From assembly GCF_027172205.1 (NCBI RefSeq), contig NC_070614.1, positions 41,407,001 through 41,471,000 on the forward strand: DNA of 64,000 nt, written 5' to 3'. This stretch comes from Podarcis raffonei (Eukaryota > Chordata > Lepidosauria > Squamata > Lacertidae). Within the stretch, counting starts at the first letter, position 1. Every line of letters starts with the position of its first letter. The notes under the pieces were generated by a model. That model did no database searches. It was not told where the DNA came from and was given only the letters and a program-made list of their open reading frames with translations. A program made the position numbers and the translations under genes. Shown piece after piece: positions 1-10,800 of the stretch.

Positions 1-140
1 ATGGGGCCTCCCTGCCGCCGCATGATTTCTGTTCTCATCCTGAAGCAAAGTTCTTAACCCAAGGTACTATTTCTGGGTTAGAAGAGTCTGTAACCTGAAG
101 TGTCTGTAACCTGAAGTGTCTGTAACCCGAGGTACCACTG
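1..140. mobile_element. TA-flanked MITE, cut by the window start
   Basis: Right half of the family that starts CAGTGGTACCTCGGGTTAA and ends ACCCGAGGTACCACTG. The interior phrase GCAAAGTTCTTAACCC matches the copies at 12, 25 and 53 kb. Confidence 0.75.
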
Positions 141-146
141 TGTGGC

Positions 147-1739
147 ATAATGGCTGACATTAAAAAAAAAACACAGAAAAAGAGGCAGGCCCTCAAAATA
201 GTGTGGGGATTCCCCCTCCCCAAGACATTTTCCAGGCACCACAAGAGGTGGTTGCAGCCATGGGCACCACGTTGGTGACCGGTGCCTCACTTGGTGCTAA
301 TCCAGCCTGACCCAGCCCACGAGGCCTACTGAATGGAGCAAAACTGATGGCATTCATGAAGCTGTTTGGCTCTTTGGAAACTGCTTGTAAGGATTGCTGT
401 GACAGGAGGGATAAGTCCCGGTGAGACTTTGGCTCCTGGAGAGATAAGGGAAACACTGTGCTTGATAAGAGGCCATGAGGAATAGTGTCAGGAAGCACAA
501 TAGCAGGAGAAACCGCAATATGTTTGCTTCTGTTTTGAGAAGCGGCAGATACGATGATGAAACATGTTTATATGCCCGGTATGACTAACAGCATGCTGTG
601 AGGATGTCATTATTTATCCTGGGAAATTCTGATCATGCACAGAGGGTGAAGAAGCCGTAGCTATCTTGTGGGTGGGATTCAATTGCATACTGGCAAGTTT
701 AGGTTGCACAATTAAAGCGGATGTGGTGCACGTGTAACAAACCAACTTCCAAAACATACACACACTCCATACCTTTTGTGGCAAGTAAAGTGAGGGGGAA
801 ATACACAGGAAAGTGTGGGATCACAGCCGCTTGATGCAACATTGTATAGCCTTTCTTGCAAACAAATCAGAATGAAATAATAAATAGCAGCTGTCACCTC
901 CCCACATAATTTGCGCAGACAATTCAGGGTGAATGCTCAAGACCCTTGTCCTCTCTCAGGTCATTATAAAGAATGATACATCTAGACTTTTATCAACTTT
1001 CCCCCGTTTTGATACCCGTAAGTCTCAAAGGGTGTACAATCTTCATCCCTGTATAGAAAAATAGTTGTACATGCATGAGTACTTTTCACTTGTAATGTTC
1101 GATGCGTGCAGTATCTGTGTACATGATAACTGAGCTGTGCAAATAAAAAAGTGTACAGTCTTTCACCAAACGCTTGAACAGGTGCAAGCTTGCACCTGTT
1201 TCCAGTGTAATGTGTGAACATGCTCAGCTTCACTGGATTTCCTCCTATTCCCCCATCTGCTTTCCCCCTTTTCTTTATTTCTTTGGCCACAATCCCACCA
1301 TACATTTGAAGCGCGATGATACCGTCATGAACTGGCGGGATGACAGGGAGGAGGAAGAGGATCCTGGCAAGGGGTGTAGCCGGGGACTGGGACACCATGG
1401 AGCAAACTGGGGATGGGGAAGGAGAGGCTGGTGTAGGAAGCGCTCACAGAGTGATGGCGGATGACGAGGGGATGGGGGTCAGTGCACAGGAACCAGAGCA
1501 GCAGGACTCATCACCAGAGCCAGAGGGCCCCTGTCTCTACAAACATGGTGGGCGCGAAATAATAATAAAAATACAAACAAGGCAGGCTCTGAGGCATAGG
1601 GAGAAGTGGGCAGGGTGCTCCAGGAAGCTGAGGCAGGCAAGGACCCACAGCCCAGCTCCCTAGCTGGCCACGTGAGGCTCTGGGAGGAGGTGTGTGAGTC
1701 CTCGGCTGGGGTAGGTTTGGACAGGTGAGGTTCACCTGC
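147..1739. other. Intergenic, no gene seen
   Basis: No exon-like or recognisable protein segments. A purine-rich, GC-leaning part (1340-1560) is of unknown nature. Confidence 0.5.
1177..1200. repeat. Perfect 24-bp palindrome with paired E-boxes
   Basis: AACAGGTGCAAG followed at once by its exact reverse complement; contains CAGGTG and CACCTG. Confidence 0.7.
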
Positions 1740-2040
1740 CTCATTGAGCCCAGATGATGCAATCCATCAGCATGCGAAGTATAAAAGGGCAGCAGAGCCG
1801 AGGTGCTGTGTCTCCTTAGCTCTCCATGTTGATGGTCCTTCACTGGAATGTTGCTGGACAGCCATGGAACTGGGCTTCAGGGCTGACTCTGGACTGTTTC
1901 CTGACTGCTGGACTTTGGACTTGGTTACTTGGATTGACCCTGAACCTCATTTCCTGACCTTTGGACTTCACTTGTGTGGCTTGACCTTCAGGCTTCAAAC
2001 TTTGGACTTGGCCTACTAACTTGCTGCCAGGTAGGCCAGA
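1740..2040 (+). promoter_or_regulatory. TATA-box region followed by GGACTT-type repeats
   Basis: AGTATAAAAGGGCAGCAG at 1779-1796, then recurrent TTTGGACTTGG / TGACC(T/C)T motifs. It resembles a retroelement or Pol II promoter, but no ORF or element ends are recognised. Confidence 0.3.
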
Positions 2041-2087
2041 GGTTCAGGACAGGACTTTAAACACTTGATGGCTTCCTGCAAAGACTC

Positions 2088-2180
2088 CTGGATACTGCAG
2101 TTTGTCAAGGATGCTGAAAGTCATTGGGAGTCTCCTATTCACCTCATGGAGCTTCAATTCCCAGAGTTTCCTGTGAATTC
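2088..2180. mobile_element. Copy of the CTACAGTTCCCAGGATTC palindromic MITE
   Basis: ACTGCAGTTTGTCAAGGATGCTGA..CTTCAATTCCCAGAGTTTCC matches the same element at 18.7 kb. Confidence 0.5.
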
Positions 2181-2509
2181 ATTGTTAAATCCCTCTAGGA
2201 ACCGTAGCTTTGTGGGGGGGGGGGGGAAGGTTCATCTAGGTAGGGTTCCCATATGTCCTCTTTTTCCAGGGCACATCCTCTTTTTCATGGGTAGCGTCGT
2301 CATAGTGATCCATAGTTAAAAGTAGAAGTTGGCAAATGTGTCCTCTTTTCTGTTCTTCAAAATAAGCTTTGTGAGTCCTTCCTATTTAAATCTCTGCTAT
2401 TCTTTTATACGTCTCTCTGAATGTTTTTTGTTTTTTGCAGAGGTGATAACTCTCACTCAGATTTTTCCTCACTTGGTCATGGATTAAGAACCCATAATCC
2501 ATGGTGTTT

Positions 2510-2655
2510 ATAATAGAATAGAATTGTAGAATTGAAGGGATCCTGAGGGTCATCTAGTCAAACCCCCTGCAATGCAGGAATCTTTTGCCCAATGTGGAAT
2601 TTGAACCCATAACCCTGAGTTTAAGAGTCCCATGCTCTGCCAGCTGAGCTGTGTT
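2510..2655 (-). mobile_element. tRNA-Lys-type SINE with CR1-like tail
   Basis: Minus strand: AGCTCAGCTGGCAGAGCATG (A box), ..GGGTTATGGGTTCAAATTCC (B box), then GCATTGCAGGGGGTTTGAC..TCTACAATTCTAT tail. Confidence 0.82.
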
Positions 2656-2659
2656 GGTC

Positions 2660-5600
2660 TTCCTCTCCCTCTGACACCCTAGAAGGCCTTGGTCCCTTTG
2701 CCTGAACTTCTGCCTGAACTGGCTGCCTTTTGATCTCTAGTGCACATGAGCTTTCCCTCCCCATCCGCTTCTGCTCTCTGTGGTTTTCCTGTCCAGATAA
2801 TGCAGATCCTCTTTTCTCCTTCCAAGTCAGTTTTTACTGAATCCAGGAATTTCTGAAGCAAGCAGAGGTTGACAAATCCTAGCTTTCTTCAGTGACCAAC
2901 CAAATATCTGTGGTTACCGGAACCCTCCTTTCCCCAATGGGGCTCCACACATTTGAAATGGAAGTGCAAAGTTAGGGCAAGTTCTCTCCAGCTCTAGCTT
3001 GTACAGTAGCTGGGTAGGTCTGTTCCTTAAGGTCAGTGGTTTTTTCCCAAAAGGCAAAATGGAGAACCCTGACGTCAACGTTTCACAAAATGAGGTGTAT
3101 GTATTGCCCTGAGCAGTCCAAACATCTTCCGAAATCCCGAGGGGCTCCCTCGGAGGCTGCCCCCCCCACCTATGTGAAGAACCTTTTTGGAGATTTGTCA
3201 TGGAACTAAGGACACAGAGAACTCCTTATCTGGGCTGGCATCCAACAATCGGGTTTATGCAGGAAGTGGCGGGGCTGGTGGGTGATCGGAATTCAATGCG
3301 GTGCTTTATAGCTGAAGGCATATTTCATTTACTGGTTCCACTGGGTCGTTGGACGTAGCCCAGGATCTTTGAATGACGCAAAAGGGATATTCTAAAGCAA
3401 ACAAACACATTCTTTGCCAGAGCTGTGTATAAATTCCATAAGACAAAACCGGGGAGAAAAATGTTGCATCCATCCTATAAAGTTGGCGTGGTTTGCTCTG
3501 GCATAATTTATTCTTCCTGTCGGGGGGGTTGTTATTATTACTATTTTTAAGGCATATGAAGAAGCATTCTGTCAGGTCAGCCTGCTTGAGCTTCTAGCTT
3601 AGAATTGCCCTCTGCTATACAGACTGGCAGTGGTGGTTTTTCGGGGAGATGTGTTTTACACTGGGTTGGCACCAGATTTGGGGGGAGTCCATGGCAGCAT
3701 CCCAGGTCTTACTTGGACCAGAAACCTATAATATCAGAAAATTTCATATATCTGTGGGCCAGGGTCTTACATTTTGGATAACTTAAAATGGCAGTCAGCC
3801 ACTGTGGATGGGAGCTGAGCTACAACACCCACTGCCAAAGAGCATCCAGAGGCCAGGCCAGGAGGGCACAGCTGGATCAGGCTGACTTGGGGCCCTTCCA
3901 GGAACCTGGGGCCTTGTCCTACTTGGCTGGCTGCTGGCGCTGGGCCTGCTTTTACAGCCCCTGCCATAACCTGATGCTTTAACTGAAGATGCTGCAGAAA
4001 GAATTGGGACCCGCACTCAAAAGCATATGCTCTTCAACTGAGCTATGGTCCTTCTTCAAAAGTTCCAGCCTGGCAGTGCTGGGACCTGTATCTCCTGTTC
4101 TCCTGCTTGTCTCTCTGTCCCTGTCCACTGGGATGAAGCTTGCAGGCTGCTCAAGCCACAGCAATCTGCCCTCCTGAACTCCCTCGCCTGAATTAAACCA
4201 AGTCCTGCCCAGCCACTTTCAGTCCGGCTATGCAACTTATAACCTAGTTATGTACACACCAACAGTGCCCGGTTTCTTGAAAATCATTATCCTGGGGTGT
4301 TGTGGGTTTTTTTGCCTAGGGTTAGGCGGGCAGTTTAATATTTTGTTAGTGTGAGCTACTAAACTCCTGGTCCTTTGGGATTTAGCTGCCCCTACCTCAC
4401 CATCGTGTTTCCAGAGTGGGAAGTGGTTGCACAATCTCCCCAGTGTCCAAAAAACGCTTGTGTATGAAATGCTGTTTGTATGCTGCTCATGCAGCAGATG
4501 GTGAGGCATGTTTTCCATGCTTCTGGTATATCAGAGATAAGGAACCTATCATCCCTGCCCCATCCTGGGAGTTGTAATTTACCCATTAACAGAACTATGA
4601 GTCCCAGCACCCTTAAAATGCAATTCCCAGGATTCCTTTTGTGTGTGTGGTGGTGGAGAATGTGCTTTAAATGTATGGTGTGTATGCGGGTGTAGTCCAG
4701 AAACTGGAGGACAACAGGATTCCCATCCCCCTCTTGGCTTTTATATTGGTTTAGGACAAGCCCTTTTGGGGAAAAGTTAACACGGCAGGCAGCATAAATC
4801 CCTCTTCATAATGCATGCATGGCGTAGGGTCAGTTATTGAGCCAGAAGTTGTTTATATGCAAGTTTCTGGTTTTATCTACACACACATAGAGAGACACTG
4901 CTGAAATGAGTTCTGTTCCCTGCCAAATACTGTATTTGCTCAGAACTGCATGTCTCCACGCACAGAGACAGCTGTTCCCTGCCAGTTTTCTACACAGGCA
5001 GCACACACTTCTGCAGTTTTGGAAACTGTTTTCACTGTATTTTGGCACTTGTTTATATAGACCCTGAAGTTGACAGTGGGCCCAAAGCTCTGTAACACAG
5101 CCGCGTCGTAGTGAAATACCGCTCACTTCACTTCCACTTAAACGGCAGAAGAAGTTGATGAAAAATGCTGAAGTGTTCTGGCTACCAGTTTGGTACATCA
5201 CCGCCTAAGTCGGAATCATAAAGTCAGTACAGTATTTAGGAAGAAGTGTCTGTGTGCGTGTTTATGGGGGCGGGGTCAGCTTCTAGGCCAGGGTGGTCCG
5301 TCCCATGGGCCGCATTGCCTGCTTTGGCAGCCAAGTCCACAAAAAATACTGCGACAAAAATTGCAGATGGAAGCCTGCAAGCTGGGGGTCACTTGTCTTC
5401 TGAGCTGCTGCTGCCGCTGTCAGGGCTGCTTCGCCTGCCTCATGACTGTTTGCTTGCTGCCTTTTTTAGTCAGCGCCTCAGTTGCCTGCCTCAGTGGCAG
5501 CAACCGTGCCTATCACCATGGAACATGGAGGGATTTTCCACATTAAGTTAATTGTCACACCTGCTGGAAGCACTTGTCAGCAGAGATAACCACCGTGCGT

Positions 5601-6489
5601 GCAGTTCTTCTCTTGCCCTTGATCCCCTCTGCGGATGGGACTCACTTGCCAGGCTGGAGTTAACATGTTTTCTCCAAAAGGCTTCAGAGGCACAAGACTC
5701 TCTGCAAGCCCCATGCTCTGGACTTGACAGCCTCGGCCCCTCGACCTCGACGCACAGGGCTATTTATTAGGCAGTGAGGGAAAGGCACCCTTGGCAGGCC
5801 CAAGAAGGCTTCTGACAGAAACAAACCTCTTTTGGGCCTAGGGGCACATCTGAAAGTCACACACCCACAGATTTTGCAACAGAGCACCAGCCCACCCACC
5901 CCCCAAGCCTATCCTGTTAACTCTAATAAAATGCTTCTTTCAAGCCTAATTTCAGCATCGTAAGAGGACGGTGTTGGCCACAGGGGAGGCATCTGTGCGC
6001 ATGGATGCAGCCACGAGCCCTTCCTTGGCCACCCCTTCCATATACCGTTCAAATGCTTGCTTCCATAGGTTCGGGAAATAAAAGCAACCTGACAGAAGTT
6101 TATTACGTGAGCTCTATTCCCCACCGTGGCAGAGAAAAGTCACAATGACTATGCTTCCTACTAAAAATAGTTTAATTTAACAATATTCACATAATTAGGC
6201 TGCAGCTATATAAATATATCCACATATATAATTAATATAAAAATAACACATACAGTAGAAACTAAAGGGTCAAAAGCCCTGAAGAGAACAGCTTTCTCAA
6301 AACCAGAGTTTGCACAGAAAGAGGCCTCTTCCTCCCCAGAACTGGAGAAAAGGGTGGGGTCAGAAGGGCTATTAAGGGTTAACAAGATACCATGAAATAG
6401 GTAATGGTTTCTCCCTCAAGATAATTCTTTGAGAGAACTAACTCGGCACTGAGGAACCAATGGGGAAAAAAATAATCATTATTACATTT
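2660..6489. other. Intergenic, no gene seen
   Basis: Only a palindromic MITE copy is recognised. The longest frames (about 120 codons) show no family signature. 6160-6270 is very AT-rich. Confidence 0.5.
4545..4690. mobile_element. Copy of the CTACAGTTCCCAGGATTC palindromic MITE
   Basis: CCTGGGAGTTGTAATTTACC..GAGTCCCAGCACCCTTAAAATG..ATTCCCAGGATTCC, followed by the family-typical GTGCTTTAAATGTATGGTG. Confidence 0.5.
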
Positions 6490-6600
6490 ATAGCCTCCAG
6501 GGAGCTCAAGGTGGCCTATAGGGCTCTGCCCCTCCTCATTTCATCCTCACAATAACCCTGTAAGGTAGGTTAGGGCCCGAGTAAGGGATTTGAACTACAC
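6490..6600 (-). mobile_element. MIR-core-like SINE fragment
   Basis: TCATTTCATCCTCACAATAA..CCTGTAAGGTAGGTTAGG, the core-type motif of several amniote SINEs. Adjacent sequence is not recognised. Confidence 0.45.
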
Positions 6601-7126
6601 ACAGCCTCTTTCAATGTGTCTCACTGTCCAGTAGAAAGGTGTTCAGATTGAAAGGGAATAATGCCACAAAAAGCCTTGCTCATAAGGACTCCATCTTAAT
6701 CACCTTTCCCCACCTCCGCTCTGCACCTTTAACACCTGTGACAGGAATAACTGTGGTAGGTTCATACTTCTCTCGTTAGCCATCTGCAGGGCCTACAGGC
6801 TTTCTTTACCTGTTGAATTCCTAAATGCGCCACACAGAGGATAAGAAAAGGCACATAGGCTATATTGGCTTTCCACTGCCTTTGAGCATCATGTTTCTTA
6901 GTGTTCAGTGTTACAGGGAGGCGAAAAATTTGGAACCAGATACCCTGCTCCCCTCGAGAACCTCTTCCAAATTGAGAGGCCAAAGTAGCTCTCACAAAAT
7001 GGCTGCTGTGGGGTGGAAGCGCCATCTCTCTTGTCTCACAGTGAACAAAGGCATTCAGGCCCTGCCAAAAGGCGGGAGAGCCAATGCTGCTCCTCTGCAA
7101 AGATTTTCTCCTTTCATATTCTGGAT

Positions 7127-7132
7127 TTTATT
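7127..7132 (-). terminator. Candidate poly(A) signal of the cardiotrophin gene
   Basis: AATAAA on the minus strand about 245 nt beyond the cardiotrophin stop codon; it is the nearest canonical hexamer downstream. Confidence 0.45.
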
Positions 7133-7374
7133 TTTTTTAAGACAAGAAGGACAAGAATGAGAATATGAAGGAGATAGGCAAGATGGAGGCAGTTCAGCGT
7201 TGCTTTGCTGGGGCAGCTACATGAGAAAAGCATTCCTCACAAGGGAAGGGCGTTTCATTCCTTCAGCCTTCCCGTGGGCAGAGAGAAAAAGTTTACTACT
7301 CTCCTAACTTCCCCTCACCAACACAAAAACAGAAGCCAACCGGGATGGTACATACGACACCACACAATTTCCCC

Positions 7375-7836
7375 TCAGAGCGAGGGGACAGGGTATCTGT
7401 CAGCCAGGAGGGACAGATCCTTTACGCAACGGAGGACCCAATCCCGGTAGAGATGGCAAACGCGGTAGCCGGAAAATTTCATGAAAAAGGAGCTGCCAAG
7501 TCCTGGCGGCTCAGCCGGCGTCGCTGGAGCAGGTACAAGGCCCATGGAGGCCATGATGGATGCAAGGTGATTCGACAGACCAAGGCACTGCAGGCGCGAC
7601 AACGTGAGCTGGTGGTGCAGGTCACTGGCATTGGAGTTCATCACCTCCTGTTGGCTTTTGACGGCAGACAGGAACACTGGCAAATTGGAGAAGGCCGTGA
7701 CGTTCTGCTGCAGGCGTTCGGCGTCGCTAAGGTCCAGCCAGGCGCTGGGGGGAAGGGATGGCGACGGCAGGCCTGGGAAGGGCTCGACGGGAGGGTTGAA
7801 ACCGGCATTTGTGAAGGGTTCGTCCTGAATAGACAT
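7375..7836 (-). CDS. CTF2: Cardiotrophin exon 3 (helices B-D and stop)
   Basis: 462 nt from acceptor TTTTCATTTCTCAG to the stop codon. It encodes 153 residues, including the WLDLSDAERLQ segment and the family-typical helix D with RVCHLYRDW. It opens with ATG, but this is internal to the protein and not the start. Confidence 0.88.
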   Translation of the reverse strand: MSIQDEPFTNAGFNPPVEPFPGLPSPSLPPSAWLDLSDAERLQQNVTAFSNLPVFLSAVKSQQEVMNSNASDLHHQLTLSRLQCLGLSNHLASIMASMGLVPAPATPAEPPGLGSSFFMKFSGYRVCHLYRDWVLRCVKDLSLLADRYPVPSL

Positions 7837-10800
7837 CTGAGAAATGAAAAGACACACAAGACGGTCAGAGCTCTTAAGCCTTGACGTTCGGGTTCCTGGA
7901 TTCTGTACCCCACCCTTTCTCTAAGGTACCGGCAGATGAGACAATCGCATTTTGTCTTCATAAACACTCTTTTGTAACGTCGTTGTTTGCCTGAGATATT
8001 CCGAGGCTAGGCCAAGGTCAGTTGCCGAGCTACAGGGAAATAGCAAACCAGGAGATGATCTAAGGAGGTGGGGATGGGGGAAGAGGAGACAATTCAAACG
8101 CAACATCCCTCTGATCACGGGCCAAGTTACTGCAGCTAGGCTGTCCGCACCTGCGTCAGCCCCCGTCCTGTGCTCAGAGTTAAGGCAAACCAGTATCATT
8201 TTACACACAAGGCTAGTCAGATCGGAGGAGAGCCAGTGCGGCCTCATGTTTAGAGTGTCAGACTAGGACCTGGGAGATCAGGTTTCAAATCCTCGCTGGG
8301 ATTCAGGAAAAAGGCTGGCTGTCTTTCCATGCATAGCTGGCTTTATTGTAGCCACATTTTTGCACCAAGGGATCTCAAAGTGACTTACACAAGCTCATGG
8401 GGTGACCTGGGGCCAGCCACTGCCCCTTAGCCTAACCTACCTCTCACAGGGTTGGTGAAAAAGGTGAGATATAAAAGCAATCAATCAATATTGAAGTAAA
8501 AGGACATGGCTGTCTTCGGCTCATTAATTTCAGTGCTTAGCTGAACACACACACACACACCTTCCTGGCCTCCAAGAATATGTTCATTTCTCTCAGGTTC
8601 TGAGGACTCACATAGTCTGCTAGCAGCTGTTTTGCGCCATCCTGCATGTTGATGGCCAGGTTGTATGCATTTTTGATCCCGAGTGCGATTTCTTGCTGGG
8701 AGTGAGATGGTGGCGATGACGAAAGGTGGCTTGGCAAGTCCACTGCAGAAGAAGAAGCAAGCAGAAAGTTAAGATGCTGCGTTGGGCAAGCTCACAGCCC
8801 ACAGTAAACCTCAAGGGGGGCCTCTGCAGATGCTTGCGAGGGGAGAGGGCTGGAAAAGACAAATGAGGCAGACTGGTTTCCCCCAGAGTGTAACCCCCAA
8901 CAGACATGCAACGAGCGGTGTGCACCCAAGGGACCTTTGGGGTTTTCTAGAAAGGAGCAATGACACCTCTCACACATTATTTATTACCTGTACATATACA
9001 CATCCCAATTTTCCTCCAAGGACCCCCCCTCCCTTTATGCTACCTGTGAGGTAGGTTAGGCTAAGAGACAGCAACTGGGCCAAAGTCACCAGAGAGCTTC
9101 ATGTCTGAGGGGGGACCTCCAGGTCTTGGAGTCCAACACTCTAAATAATGCCTCCCTATTCTATACTAACATGCGAAATCACTTTGGGAGAGGGCAGATA
9201 GGGCTGTGTGTGTGTTTTCAGAGTCACAACTCCCCACCACTGGAAATGCCTGAAGTTGGCTGGGATCCAAAAAACAACTCCCCATATTGGAACTCCACCC
9301 ACCCCCACCCCCCCCTCGCCCAGCAGGATAACTCAATTGTTGGGGAAGGCAGGAGTCGAATGGGACTGAAAACAGTCTTAAATATAATATTTATGGGCCA
9401 CCTTGGTTAGGAAGCTCTCAAGGCAGCTTTCAAAACCACAGAACAAAACCCAACAAAATCATAAATATATGGCTTTTGTGTTCGCCTCCAAAAGATCAGA
9501 AAGAGAATGTTTTTAAAAACTCGAGTATGCCAAGCATATTTATATGTGCAAAAAAGTGCGAAACTTCTAGAACATGCACATGTCAGATATGAAGAAGAAG
9601 GTGTGTCTGTGTTTAATTGCAATATCCCCCTTTTAAAACATTGCTATTGATTTGTGGGGGGCCAGGTTCCCCCATAATTCCTGGATTTAGTAAAAGTAAG
9701 AATTAATCAAGGTGCGATTAAACTTTGCCAAACACAGAAACCCCTGGATTTAGTTATGCAGAGCTAGCTGGATGGGCCAGTAGCAGGAGACAAAAGCCAG
9801 TAATGACCCATCAAGGAAACTCATCAAGGAAGGCAAGATTGCAGGCAAAGGGGAGTGGGGCCCCTTCTTGTTGGGTGCAGAGGCAAAAGCCAGGTTTAGG
9901 GTTTCAACTTTGAATGATGGAGGTCCTTCAAGTGGGTTGGCAGCAAGAAGGAGGAGGGGCTGGGAATGACAGGCTGGAACTAAGAGGCACAGAGGACAGA
10001 CTTTTTGCTGTCATTTGACTCCAATGCTGCCCTTAAGGGGGAAGCCAGACCCTCACAGGATGTGAATACTCTGTAATCCCTCCATGTAGGTACAGGTTGA
10101 ATATATGTGTAATAAATCCATATATCATAAAGACATCACAGTCTCTGCCATGCCCAATTTCTGAAAGAAACATGAGCAAGCGTCTGGAACCCTGGGAATC
10201 TCACACTGCTGGAAAATGGTGTGTGTGTGTGTCGCGTTCTTCTACTTTGGTGATCACTCATAGCCGAGTAAGATTGTCTTCCATGAATACAGTTTTAACA
10301 GTGAGTCCTTAAGTGACTGTGGAGGCCAATTCTGGAACCACACATAACAGTATACAGTATTGAAGAGTGAAGAGCTTTCCCATTAAACTGCATTTCACTT
10401 AGGCACACCAGCAGTCTTCACAGCTGATGGAATGAATGGACCTGCAGTTTTGTATTTTGGAGTCTGTACCTAAGGGCGAAACCTTTTAGCTGACCTACTT
10501 TGCAAGGGTAGGTTAAGGACAGGTGATATGCAAAGGGATTTTTAAGTACTGTATACACACACACATACACAAAGAGACTGAAACAAAAATAGCACTCCCA
10601 TATCAGATTACTGACCCAGGTTACCAGAGGCAAAGTCCACATCACTTTCCCCTGAGTGGGAAAACCACAGCATCAACTTATCTACACACATCATAGACAG
10701 CTCAAGGGCTTCCTGCCTGTCCTTATCAGGCACACTCCACCCTTCTCACTGAGACAATTTGTATGCACAGATTATTAACTGCACATCAGAAGCATTCTAA

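Noticed and set aside
2565-2655. Apparent tRNA-Lys gene on the minus strand
   Set aside because: Continues into a CR1-like tail; it is a tRNA-derived SINE head.
7345-7884. 179-codon plus-strand ORF
   Set aside because: Antisense shadow of cardiotrophin exon 3, which has clear family homology and splice sites on the minus strand.
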